This document shows positions 24,004-34,100 of a DNA stretch of 49,280 nt, in pieces (position 1 is the stretch's first letter; every line of letters starts with the position of its first letter). This DNA is from a virus. The position numbers were made by a program, and so were the translations under genes. The notes under the pieces were generated by a model, which ran no database searches, had not been told where the DNA came from, and saw nothing but the letters and a program-made list of their open reading frames with translations. The DNA is taken from IMG/VR virus record IMGVR_UViG_3300028895_000137, positions 1 through 49,280 of that record; one strand, given 5' to 3'.

Positions 24004-24576
24004 ATGGATAAGAATATCATGCAAGAAATCCTTCGTGGAAAGTTCGAACAGAACGACGAAGGTGGTATGTACCTCCCTGGTGCAAAAGTTAATATCGGCG
24101 GTGTGTTCGCTAACTGGCTCAACGATGATGTAGAAGATACCCAGTACTCTGGGAATATCGTAGTTGACGAAGGTTTGAACCATATCCTGGATGTTGCCCT
24201 GTCTAATGCCACCCAAGAGTCTACTTGGTATGTTGGTATTTACAAAAATAACTACACCCCGGTAGCAGGTGATACTGCATCTGTTTTTGCTGGTGCAGGT
24301 AAGGGGAATGAGATCAATTCAGAGATCGACGAGATTGTCCGTCCGACTTTCGTTGATGCCGGAGCTTCTGGTAAGATCATTACTAACACCGCTAGTCCTG
24401 CAGTCTTCACTGCTAACCAAGCTGTCACCGCTTATGGTGCATTCTTGATCAGTGACAATGTCTTGGGCGGTTTGACTGGTGTCCTGTGCTCTGCATCCTT
24501 GTTTGCTTCTCAGCGTGACATGGTTGATACGGATGTTCTGAACGTCACCTATCAGCTGCAGATTGCTGACGCTTAA
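24004..24576 (+). CDS. Virion structural protein related to the 6531 gene product
   Basis: 190 residues with a GGAG ribosome site. It contains VVDEGLNHILDVALSN, STWYVGIYKNNYTPVAGDTA, IVRPTFVDAGASGKIITNTA and AVTAYGAFLISDN. This is a recurring small phage structural family (a fold with a helix followed by a beta-sandwich), and similar elements occur in the protein at 6531-6983. Codons are host-optimised, pointing to an abundant product. It lies between the nozzle-like gene and a large tail gene. Tail-fibre anchoring or decoration are both possible. Confidence 0.7.
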   Translation: MDKNIMQEILRGKFEQNDEGGMYLPGAKVNIGGVFANWLNDDVEDTQYSGNIVVDEGLNHILDVALSNATQESTWYVGIYKNNYTPVAGDTASVFAGAGKGNEINSEIDEIVRPTFVDAGASGKIITNTASPAVFTANQAVTAYGAFLISDNVLGGLTGVLCSASLFASQRDMVDTDVLNVTYQLQIADA

Positions 24577-26969
24577 TGACTAAGAAGCCGATCTTCAAGC
24601 GATTTACGGGGGACAAGAAGCTAGCCCAAAGGTATATGCCTAAGGCTAGATCGATGATCCGCGAGCTTGAAGAGAGGCCGTTTGATGCTGGATTGCCTGT
24701 GAGAATTAATCGCAGGCAATTTGGTGCTAAAGAAGAACAGGCTACTCTGACTATCTATGAGCACGCTACTCATTTTGTGGCTCATATTGACGCTGTTCAG
24801 AAGGAACAAAAAGAAGGTGGCCGCGGAGGTGTATGGTTAATCCCATACGATGATGCTAACTCCGCTGGCTATGATGGAGGGGGAAATCCCGTCGCTCCTA
24901 AGACCCTCGTAGATGATGAAGGCAAGTCTTACTACAATCCGCTGGGATCTTGGGCACATCATTCTTTAGAGCCTAAGAAGTCTACAAGAGGTGACTTCGG
25001 TCCGCAAGAAGCTGGGATCCAGCCTACTACAGCTGATGAACCAGTAGACCCAACCTATGCCTATTACGTTGTATCTGATCATGGAGTTGGAAGAAGAAAC
25101 ACTACGTTCTCTTACCATGAGCCATCTGACTCTTATCTCTCATGGGAACTAGGGTGGGACAACATAGGTTATATTGGCTTCAGTATTTCTGAGGTCGAAA
25201 ATAGAGGCATCAATCGAACATACAGCAACCGGTATTTCCATAATCCTGCTGGGCAATACTTAACGTGGAATGGGCACTCTCTTGGCCAAGTTCCAACTGA
25301 AGGAGCCCACAATGATTTCAGAGCAATACTGGGTGCAAACTTGCTAGGAGGCGATACAGGATCTCTAACGGTCCTTTTGACTACCATCGAATACTCCAGC
25401 AATTTAAATTATACTTATGGCGCATGGACTAATGAAGTCCGTACTCCCATAGTAAAAGTCTGGTCTAGGAGCTTCCCAGGAAACCTAGAACCTAAGTATA
25501 AGTTTCCAGACAACTCTATAGCCACCGAGGAAAATCCAGCTGGTTGGAATCTTATAGGAACTTTAGAGGTCCCAGCTAAATGGGATTTCCATACCAGACA
25601 AGAGTATACTACTGGGCACTTTGGTCAGCCTCATAGAAGCTATTATTATGTCTGGCCGAGGGTTCATGGTGTAGCAGCCTTCAATGAAGAGCCTGTGAGA
25701 GATCCAGAGACTAATGAGATTCTCTACTATGAGATCTCTGGACCTTGGCACATGAATGCTATACATGAGTGGGACCTCGGGGATCCTGTTGCTAGGCCCC
25801 CTGACTACAGTGAAGATCCTGTAGTGACTGAGTACTCCTTCTGCGGGACCCAGGTTACTGGTGCTTTTTGGCACTTAAAGATCTCTCCAGATCTACTAGG
25901 AATAGTAGAACAAGAATGGGAAGCTGTCATTCATGATATTGACGAGACCATCACTCCTGCATCTGAGAGCCCTCTTAGTGAGGGGTATCATACAATTCTC
26001 AGGGGAATCAACCCAGGAGATGGGTGGGTCAAAGCAGCTATTGACTATCGAGGCGGAGAGCGAGTATATCTAGAGGGTAGAGGCTTTGTTGATGATGACT
26101 ACTATACCGGCAGTCAAGAGTTTACAGCAGCCTTTAATTCGGTAAGCCAGATAAGATGGAATGGTCACTCATTTACCGGACAGAGGACTGAGTACTTTGA
26201 TACTCCCTCTAATCCGCTAATCAACTTGGATCAGTTTGATGCTGATTATAATCACTTCGTGATTCAAGGAATAGATCTTCGTTATGACAGGGCATGGGTC
26301 ACCTCTTATTTTGTAGAGAAAAGATGGCACTGGACTGGAACTGAATTTGATTATTTAGATGTCTTTACACAGAAGGCCTCTAATTTCCTTATCGTAGGAA
26401 AGGACATCTTGAGAGAAGGGCAGACACCAGAGGATCTGGATATCCCTAATAACACGATTATCCATATGTGGGATGAGTTCGATGGGGGCCAGCCCCTCCT
26501 TACCCCATATAACTTGAATGGTGACGATCCTGGAACTCCTTCGTCTCCAATAAACACTCTGAGAGATGCCTGTAGCTCATATGAGACAACTCAGTGGTAC
26601 TTGCAGAACCAGGAACTTATTTGGCCTATGAGTATGGACCTCTGCTGGAATGGTCATGATGGATCTACTAGAGATAAGAACATCGAGGGCTTCAGCTATC
26701 GAGCAGGGTATCAAACAGATGCTGACAAACTTGTCTCGGCCTGCATAGGATTCTCTTGCACTCATGAGGGGAATGTGATCCTCGGGAAAAAGAGACAACA
26801 ATTCGGTTTCTCTACTTTTAGAAATCTACAACCCATATACGGGATTCAGTGGGATATCTCGGGAGAGAAAGCAATCGTATGGGACACCCTGAACTTTGAT
26901 ACTGCTTATGTGGATACCTACAATATGCCTAGTAATGACTCTGACTGTGATTGGCTTGGAATGATCTAA
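24576..26969 (+). CDS. Large tail protein, Trp/Tyr-rich
   Basis: 797 residues, starting at the stop of the previous gene. It is rich in Trp, Tyr, His and Asp, with a recurring WNGH motif (YLTWNGHSLGQ, IRWNGHSFTGQ, LCWNGHDGSTR) about every 280 and 180 residues, plus related blocks beginning WHLKIS/WHMNAIHEW. There is no signal peptide. The composition suits a beta-rich surface protein such as a tail fibre, spike or hub. The N-terminus (KPIFKRFTGDKKLAQRYMPK) is basic and could anchor it to the tail. No enzyme signature was recognised. The next gene starts on its stop codon. Confidence 0.68.
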   Translation: MTKKPIFKRFTGDKKLAQRYMPKARSMIRELEERPFDAGLPVRINRRQFGAKEEQATLTIYEHATHFVAHIDAVQKEQKEGGRGGVWLIPYDDANSAGYDGGGNPVAPKTLVDDEGKSYYNPLGSWAHHSLEPKKSTRGDFGPQEAGIQPTTADEPVDPTYAYYVVSDHGVGRRNTTFSYHEPSDSYLSWELGWDNIGYIGFSISEVENRGINRTYSNRYFHNPAGQYLTWNGHSLGQVPTEGAHNDFRAILGANLLGGDTGSLTVLLTTIEYSSNLNYTYGAWTNEVRTPIVKVWSRSFPGNLEPKYKFPDNSIATEENPAGWNLIGTLEVPAKWDFHTRQEYTTGHFGQPHRSYYYVWPRVHGVAAFNEEPVRDPETNEILYYEISGPWHMNAIHEWDLGDPVARPPDYSEDPVVTEYSFCGTQVTGAFWHLKISPDLLGIVEQEWEAVIHDIDETITPASESPLSEGYHTILRGINPGDGWVKAAIDYRGGERVYLEGRGFVDDDYYTGSQEFTAAFNSVSQIRWNGHSFTGQRTEYFDTPSNPLINLDQFDADYNHFVIQGIDLRYDRAWVTSYFVEKRWHWTGTEFDYLDVFTQKASNFLIVGKDILREGQTPEDLDIPNNTIIHMWDEFDGGQPLLTPYNLNGDDPGTPSSPINTLRDACSSYETTQWYLQNQELIWPMSMDLCWNGHDGSTRDKNIEGFSYRAGYQTDADKLVSACIGFSCTHEGNVILGKKRQQFGFSTFRNLQPIYGIQWDISGEKAIVWDTLNFDTAYVDTYNMPSNDSDCDWLGMI

Positions 26970-28069
26970 TGGCAACATATAATGATACAATTGATGAGAA
27001 CCTAAATACCTCTCATAACTTCTTAGTGGGGTTCAGTGCTGCTGTGTCAGAGAACCTGGAAGTCTCCACTAGCTTTGCATTAGATCTCTACACACATATC
27101 CTAGAAGGGATCAACGCTACCAGCTCTCTTATCTCCTCAGGCTCTTTCTCCAGCTCTCTAGTGGACAAAGTGACTCTTAGGGATACCATATCCGTTCTAT
27201 TCCCTATTCTCCTCTCAGATATCATTACAGTGGACGACAGCATAACCGAGCTTAAGCTACGTCTAGCAGATATCATTGAGTCTCTGAGAGTAAATGATAC
27301 TCCCAGCTCCAGGGCAACTTTTAATACTGCTCTAGCCCTGAGCCTTGTCATGACAGATCTGGCTGAAAGAGGTTGGCGAAAAGAGATCCTGGAGCTTGTC
27401 GATGTATATGACGAAGTGGTCGACTTATTCGTAAGATCTGCTATACTTATAGATCAAATTGAACTAACTATGGTTCAGAGTGAATTCTTTATTCTCGGAG
27501 CTCTAGCTCAAGAAGATCTCACGGCGCTGGATGATATAGACCTACAGTCCATTCTGAACAGTGAACTAGTAGACCAATTCCAGTTTGTGGGAGCTATGAG
27601 AGCTGATGGGTTTTATAATACCTACAGCTTTAATCCGGAAGGATATGCTCTGTCCACTTATTCTAATTTTAATTTCAATAGCATTGCTGAGTTCCAGGGG
27701 CAATACTTGATGGCCAATAGTGAAGGCCTCTATCAATACGGTGGAACTACTGACTCTCTCGTTGATATTGTCGCAACTCTTAAGACTACAGCTATTGACT
27801 TTAACACCTCCTCTAAGAAGCAGGTGAAGAAGATGTACTTGGGTGTAACTAATGATTGCTCCATCATCTTGAAGGTCCTCGTAGATGGGAAGAGTTCCCA
27901 ATATTACGAACTGGACTCTAAGACGGTAGGGTTAGACACTCAAGCTATTAAAATAGGTAAAGGCCTAGTAGGGCGCTACTGGCAATTTGAATTGATTACT
28001 AAAAACAACTCTAGCCTCGAACTTGATGAGATCGAGTTTATCCCCGTTGAGTTCAGGAGAAAGATTTAA
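26969..28069 (+). CDS. Tail protein (hub/fibre-type C-terminal domain)
   Basis: 366 residues from ATG 26969 (TAATG overlap with the previous stop; an upstream TTG at 26951 is less likely). The N-terminal 190 residues are Leu/Ser/Asp-rich and look like a repetitive helical or solenoid segment (LRDTISVLFPILLSDI, ITELKLRLADIIESLR, ALALSLVMTDLAERG). The C-terminal domain (about 210-366) includes GAMRADGFYNTYSFNPEGYA, YLMANSEGLYQYGG, VKKMYLGVTNDCSI, and RYWQFELITKNNSSLELDEI followed by EFIPVEFRRKI. That ending is widespread in phage tail proteins. It is therefore probably a tail-hub or fibre component. Confidence 0.72.
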   Translation: MATYNDTIDENLNTSHNFLVGFSAAVSENLEVSTSFALDLYTHILEGINATSSLISSGSFSSSLVDKVTLRDTISVLFPILLSDIITVDDSITELKLRLADIIESLRVNDTPSSRATFNTALALSLVMTDLAERGWRKEILELVDVYDEVVDLFVRSAILIDQIELTMVQSEFFILGALAQEDLTALDDIDLQSILNSELVDQFQFVGAMRADGFYNTYSFNPEGYALSTYSNFNFNSIAEFQGQYLMANSEGLYQYGGTTDSLVDIVATLKTTAIDFNTSSKKQVKKMYLGVTNDCSIILKVLVDGKSSQYYELDSKTVGLDTQAIKIGKGLVGRYWQFELITKNNSSLELDEIEFIPVEFRRKI

Positions 28070-29931
28070 TGGGAACTTACAACTACGTACCAATCGTAAA
28101 TCCTAATATTGACATTACGTCGGCTATCAATAACGCCAATAATGCCTATAGGACTGCGATTGATTTCTTAGATGAGCTGGACAACTACATTCCAATGTCT
28201 AGCTATGAGATTGCAGAAACTGCTTTCGATGGGGTTACTCCACCTGTAATTGATTTTGATCCGGGGGAGACACCTGATGCTCCTGACCGAGATATCCAGT
28301 TTGACCCTAATTTTCCGTCAGTACCAAACCTGACTGAAGTAGACAAGTCGGGCCTTAGTGTAACCGTTCCCACTTTCACAGGCACGGCCCCGGTTCTAGA
28401 CGACATCGAGAATCCTGGTGCTCTAGACGTGTCTGCTCCAGGAGATGCTCCAGATGTTGACTTTAATTTCACAGATCCTACCAGTCCTGATTACACTCTT
28501 CCTAGTGTTCCGACTTTTCAAGAACTGGACATACCTTCACTCCCTACAATCACACAATACGAGTTTACTGCCGACGCGCCGACTGACGAAAACATTCAGA
28601 TACCAGGAAACACATTTAGCTTCTCGGAATCGGAATATCACTCGAATCTAGTTGATGCAGTAACAGCAGAGCTTATTGATCGTGTTCAAAACGGTGGAAC
28701 CGGGCTAAACCCGACCATCGAGAATGCTATCTGGGAAAGAGCCAAAGACCGAGAAGAAAAAGAGTCGATGAAGACCATTGACACCATTCTATCTAAGAAT
28801 GCTAGTCGTGGCTTCCAACGTCCTCCTGGCTCCGTCCTTGCAGCTATTGATGAGGCTACCCAAGAAGTACAAGGCAAGATTGCTGATCTGTCCCGAGAGA
28901 TTGCTATTAAGCAAGCGGATCTAGAGCAGTCCAATATCAAGCATGCTATCGAGCAGGCTATTGTTCTAGAGCAAGTCCTGATTAATCTTCATAATGATGT
29001 TCAGAATCGAGCCCTAGAAGTCCAAAAGTATATCCAACAGACAGCTATCGCTATTTTCGAGGCATCTGTTCAACAGTTTAGTGTTCGTCTTCAGGCTTAT
29101 AAGACTGCTGCTGATGTTTTTGAAACGCAAGTTAGAGCAGAACTTACTAAAGCTGAGGTCTATAAAGCACAAATAGAGGGCGTAAAAGCCCAAGTAGACA
29201 TCAACGATTCTAAGGTTAGGCTCTATGTTTCCCAAATCGAAGGCATTCGCCAGATTGTGGAGATCTATAAAGCTGAGTGGTCGGCTGTTGAAACTAAGGT
29301 TCGAGCTGAAGCTGCTAAGCTGGAAGGTTTCCGATCCCAGGTTGATGCTTATACAGCGCAGGTTGGAGCGTATCAGGCGGAAGTAGGTGCATATGCTGAG
29401 CGAGTTAAGGCAGAAGTCGCTAAGGCAGACGTCTTTGACTCTCAAGTAAAGGCATACGCATCCCAGGTTCAAGCCTATGCGTCCCAGGTAGATGCTGGAA
29501 AGGTTATTGCAGATACGGATATTGAAGTCAATAAGCTAACCCTACAACACACTCTCGGCAAGATTGAAGCTATTGTGAAGAATACTCAAGCACAAGCAGC
29601 TGTCTTTAACGCCGAGGTAGATAAGTTCCGCTCTGAAGTACAAGCGTACTCTGCAGACATCTCCAAAGAGGAGGTCCGTTCTAGGGTTCTCCAGAATATC
29701 TTTGAGTTGCAGCTGCAACAAGCCAAGTACAAGGCAGATGTGGATCTCAAGAATACTGATCAAAACATCGCTAATGCTCGTAATGCCGCAGAGCTTCTAC
29801 TAGAGAAACTGAAATCTGGAGCCTCTATTGGCTCTGGTCTGGTAGCAGCCTCTATGAGCGGAATCAATATGAGCCTGAGCGAATCTCTGAGTGCAAGCCA
29901 CGTAGAGACACATACATACCAGGAGAAATAA
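28069..29931 (+). CDS. Coiled-coil virion protein with heptad repeats
   Basis: 620 residues. The N-terminal 200 residues are Pro/Asp-rich with repeats such as APVLDDIENPGALDVSAPGD and DFNFTDPTSPDYTLPSVPTF, suggesting an extended beta or disordered stretch. From about residue 225 to 590 it is almost continuously helical. Residues about 425-470 contain strict heptads of the type xQVxAYx (SQVDAYT AQVGAYQ AEVGAYA; SQVKAYA SQVQAYA SQVDAG). The end is Ser/Met-rich (MSGINMSLSESLSASHVETH). This suits a long trimeric needle, fibre or neck whisker. It has no membrane segment. Confidence 0.7.
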   Translation: MGTYNYVPIVNPNIDITSAINNANNAYRTAIDFLDELDNYIPMSSYEIAETAFDGVTPPVIDFDPGETPDAPDRDIQFDPNFPSVPNLTEVDKSGLSVTVPTFTGTAPVLDDIENPGALDVSAPGDAPDVDFNFTDPTSPDYTLPSVPTFQELDIPSLPTITQYEFTADAPTDENIQIPGNTFSFSESEYHSNLVDAVTAELIDRVQNGGTGLNPTIENAIWERAKDREEKESMKTIDTILSKNASRGFQRPPGSVLAAIDEATQEVQGKIADLSREIAIKQADLEQSNIKHAIEQAIVLEQVLINLHNDVQNRALEVQKYIQQTAIAIFEASVQQFSVRLQAYKTAADVFETQVRAELTKAEVYKAQIEGVKAQVDINDSKVRLYVSQIEGIRQIVEIYKAEWSAVETKVRAEAAKLEGFRSQVDAYTAQVGAYQAEVGAYAERVKAEVAKADVFDSQVKAYASQVQAYASQVDAGKVIADTDIEVNKLTLQHTLGKIEAIVKNTQAQAAVFNAEVDKFRSEVQAYSADISKEEVRSRVLQNIFELQLQQAKYKADVDLKNTDQNIANARNAAELLLEKLKSGASIGSGLVAASMSGINMSLSESLSASHVETHTYQEK

Positions 29932-29932
29932 T

Positions 29933-31147
29933 ATGGCTCTATCTGATTATGAAAAAGAGCTAGGTAAACGAGCTAAACTTGCTAGCCCTACAGTTACTGG
30001 ACAAGGTAATCCAGATGAGCTGAGAGAGCTCCCTTCTCTTGTTAAGAAAGGCCTTAAAGCAGCAGACAGAGGGATTTCAGCAGGTGTCGCTGGTCTTATT
30101 AGGCGAGCCGTAGGACAAAATAAACCCCCCTCTACCGTATCCCCCTCTCCCGTAGGCGGGCCTGATGCTCAGCGTACAGCAAACATGAACGAAAAAGCTG
30201 GGGGAGCTGGCGGTACTGCTGGAGCTGATGCTTCTGGTACTGGTGTAGGAACTGTTGGAGCTTTTGATGTAGCTGCTGCTGCCCGTCCTGCGCAACAACT
30301 TATTAAGAATACCCAAGCTCAACGAGAGTTTGATAATCAGCCGATGAAGCGCTCCCAAGGTGCTTTTCGCACTGATGGAACTGCTCTAGGCCAAACTGGT
30401 GCTGGGACCTTTAATACCGTTAGTGGAGTCACCTCAACTGATACTGGGCCTGCGCTGCAAGCTGCTAAGTTAGCTGCAGTTAGACGTGGAGAATCTCTTG
30501 AGCCGACTCGACGTGCTTATGCCCCTGATGCTACTCAACAGATTCGGGAGGAAGCTAAAGCTCGTCAAGCCTTCTATGATGACATTCTCTCTAAGGCTGG
30601 TAGAGGCCCCGGTGGGGAGATTAGCCTTCGAGCTGCTTTGGGGGTAATTGCTCAGATGGAGGGTCAACGTCTTCAGTCCGAAGCTAAGCTCCGCGGACAG
30701 GACATTACCTTCGATACCGCTACTGCTGATAGAGAGCAGCAAGCGGAAATTGCTTTCAACCGTCAGCGGATCGAAGAGGTTCTTGGTCAGCTTGGCCTCC
30801 AGTCTGAAGCTGCTGACCGGGCCTCCCGTGAAGGTCTCGCCTCGGAGGAACTGGCTCAGCGAGCTGCTCAATTCGAAAAGACTTACGGACTTGAACAAGG
30901 AGATCAAGAGCTTCAGAGGACTCGACTCGCCGCGGAGACTGCTGCAGCTGGTCAGAAGGCAGTGACTGATCTAGCAGAAACTCGTCGCAAAGCAGAGAAA
31001 GATCGAATCGACGCTCTAGCGAAGCTTTCTGGGTTTGCCACTGGTAAAGATATTGAAGGCATGCCTGTCGCCTCACCCGAAGTCTTTAAACTCTTGGAAC
31101 AATTCCTCTATCCTAGTGATAAGAAGAAACTTGGTGATGAGAAGTAA
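29933..31147 (+). CDS. Putative internal/ejection protein
   Basis: 404 residues with a CAGGAG ribosome site. It is Ala/Gly/Gln/Arg-rich. Residues about 60-150 are low-complexity (GGAGGTAGADASGTGVGTVG). The C-terminal half is a long charged helix (ERQRLQSEAKLRGQDITFDT, LASEELAQRAAQFEKTYGLE, AETAAAGQKAVTDLAETRRK). The composition and the position immediately before the giant polyvalent protein resemble podovirus ejection (internal core) proteins. No catalytic motif is present. Confidence 0.6.
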   Translation: MALSDYEKELGKRAKLASPTVTGQGNPDELRELPSLVKKGLKAADRGISAGVAGLIRRAVGQNKPPSTVSPSPVGGPDAQRTANMNEKAGGAGGTAGADASGTGVGTVGAFDVAAAARPAQQLIKNTQAQREFDNQPMKRSQGAFRTDGTALGQTGAGTFNTVSGVTSTDTGPALQAAKLAAVRRGESLEPTRRAYAPDATQQIREEAKARQAFYDDILSKAGRGPGGEISLRAALGVIAQMEGQRLQSEAKLRGQDITFDTATADREQQAEIAFNRQRIEEVLGQLGLQSEAADRASREGLASEELAQRAAQFEKTYGLEQGDQELQRTRLAAETAAAGQKAVTDLAETRRKAEKDRIDALAKLSGFATGKDIEGMPVASPEVFKLLEQFLYPSDKKKLGDEK

Positions 31148-31159
31148 TAGGAATAATAT

Positions 31160-34100
31160 ATGGCCCTTACTGAAGCTCAACTTAAAGCTATTGAAGAGTA
31201 TAATAAGTCTCGGACCTCTTCACCAAAGCTAGGTCAGACTCAAGACACTCGTTGGGAGTTTACCAAGGGTGTCTCTTCTGGTATTGATCAACTACAGGGC
31301 ATGGGCTACGGCCTAGCTGCTCTTGCTGGTGATGCTATTGGGTCTGAAGGCTTACGTGAATTCGGCTTAGAGGGATATGAAAGGAATGTCCAAGAAGCCC
31401 AAGAGAATGCTCCTCGTATAGGTCGAGTTGAAGACGTAGAGAGTTTTGGGGACTTCACTGATCTGGTCTCTGGTACGCTTGGCCAATTGGTTCCAACTGC
31501 AGCTGCTATGGCTACTGGCGGCGGCTTGGCTGGTATGGCTGTTAAGTCTGCAGCTAGAAATCAAATAACCAAGCTAGCTGGAGAAGCTCTCGCTAAGAGA
31601 GTCGCTCTGGCTCAAACTGCTGGTACCTTCGGAGCCTCTATGGGGATGGCAACTGGCGGCATCTATGGCGATGTAGCTTCTGAAGGAGCTGAAGGGGCTG
31701 GTGCTATTCTGCCAGCTTTGGCTGGTGGTGCTGCGTCTGGCGCTTTAGATGCTCTCCCTATTCTACGTCTTGGTAAAGCTTTTGGGTTCGGTGGTGAGCT
31801 GAAGAAAAAGATTGTCGGGAAGATAGGCGAGCGCATTGCCAAAGAGGGCGGAAAGCAAGCATTCATCGAGGGTGGGACGGAAGCACTACAGTCTACTATT
31901 GAAGAAGCTACTAAAGCCTTTATCATGGAGCGAGGTCTCCCAGATGATATGGGATCTATTCTGCTTAACTCTGTTGTCGCTGGCGCTATCGGTGGTAGTG
32001 TTATGGGTGGCGCTACTGGTGCTATCGCTGGTGAGTCCCCTCCTCCTGGTCCCATCGAGAAAGCAGCTCAAGGGCTGGAGAAGCAAGTAGAAGAAGGTAA
32101 GAACCCAGTATCTGGTGAAGACTTTGGATTCTCTGATATTGCCGCTGCATCCAATCAACTGCAGAGTATTGACCAGCAAATCAAAGCAAACCCCAATGGC
32201 CCTATGGCTTCTAAGCTTCGTGAGAAAGCTGGTGTAGTCTTGGATGAGATCGCCAATAAATACATCCTGGGCGAGACCGATGCTGAGGGTAAACGAGTAG
32301 AGCCGATTAAGGTCGCCAAGATGGAAGCCGAGGATCTCATCAACTTCTACCGAGATTATGTCGGTGGAGGGGAGATCGAGATCGGCGGAGTAGCTCCCGA
32401 GACGAATGAGCAACGTGAAGCTCGACTAGCCGATGAAGAGGCTGCTCGTGTTGGTAAGGCTGAGCGTGAACAAGGCACTATGGCTGAGGGCCCTCAAAAT
32501 ATTGCTGAGGAAGAGCGTGAGGCTATGAACCAGCAGCTCAATGCAGAAGCTGCAGCCCAAGTAGAAGAAGAGCAAATCCTCCAGGCCGAGACTGAGAAAC
32601 TAACTAACGCTATTGAGGAGAGAGCTGAGGAGATTGTTAATCCTACCCCAGAGCCAGAGGCTACCCCAGAGCCAAAGCCTGTTCCTGAGGTAGAACCGGA
32701 AGATCCTATCGAGCCAGAAGAAGTTGCGGAGACTGTTCAGGACACTAGTGACGAGGATGTCATTCGTGAACTCCCTGAGTTTATCCCCCAAGAAGAAGCC
32801 CCGGAAGTAGCAGCGGAAGCTGAAGCACAAGCTGAGATCGCCACTGAGCGCCGAGAGCCTGAGATTGAGAAGGCTGAAGCTATTGCTGTAGAGGCTAAGA
32901 TTGCTGAGCAGACTGAAAAGGACCTCGCAGAAAAAGTAGCTGAAGACAATCAGAAGCTGGAGGAAAGCCTTCAGGTAGTCAGAAATATGGCCTCCGAAGG
33001 AGCTTCTATCGAATCCCTTAACAAAGCTCTTGACCTTATCTCACAGAAGACTGGTAATCCAGATGCCCGTGGGATGGGCGAGGCTATTATCATCGAAGAG
33101 ATGAAAAAGCGTCAGGAGAATTACAATAAGTGGGCTGAGTTCTACCGGTTGTCTGAGAAGCCAGTAGACTCTTTTACAGGTACTCCGCCGGTTGGTTATG
33201 TCTTTGGTAGCGATTATGTTCCTAGTAAGTTCTGGAATGCTCGTAGAGTAATTAAACCTGATGAGTACATGGATGGTGTCCGTGAAGACATGGAGAAAAA
33301 CTTCGGCCCCGATCCCTTTAAGAAGGAAGCTAGTAATCTTGCAGACAAAAAAGCAAAGACAGTTCAAGAACCTGCCCTTAGTGATTCTGAAGCGGCAGAA
33401 GGTGGCCAAGTCCAAGAAACGATGGAAGACCGAGACGCAGAGAGAGCGCGACGCCTTCCAGAGCTAACAGTCCCGCAGATGCGTCAGCTTCTGAAGGAAG
33501 CCAATGTCCCTGGACGCTCTAAGTTCAAGAAGAAACCTGATCTCGTTAATGCTGTCCTTGAGAACATTAATGGTCTTGAGACGACTATTGATGAAATGCT
33601 TTCGTTTAAGAAGGGCGCTAAAAAGCCTACAGCTAAGGCCACCCTAAAGAAGCAAAAAGAAGCTAGGGATGCACTAGAGGCTAAGCGCGAGCGTGAAGCT
33701 GCTCTGGCTGATGACCCTCTAGCACAAGCTGCTATGGAAGAGGGGATCGATATCCCCGAGGTTACCAGAGACGGTGAGAATATCGGTAAAGAAGAGCTCC
33801 GCAAGATGGAGCAAGAGATGCTTGACCTTGAACGGGGCCAGGATGACCTAGCTGGAACAGGACTTGAAGATTTCGGATCTTATGATGAGGATCCATTTGA
33901 GTTCAGTGTGACTGAAATGGGTAAAGGGATGGAGTTCACCAAAGCAAAAAATATTGCTAAGGGAGAACTAAGACAAGTCCTTGAGTCCTCTGAATACAAC
34001 GAACATCAGAAAGAAGTCGCTGAGCGGATGATCAGGTACATTGATGAGAAACAGATGATCCCTGACTATAAGCTCTATATAGACATGCAGTCTGATGCAG

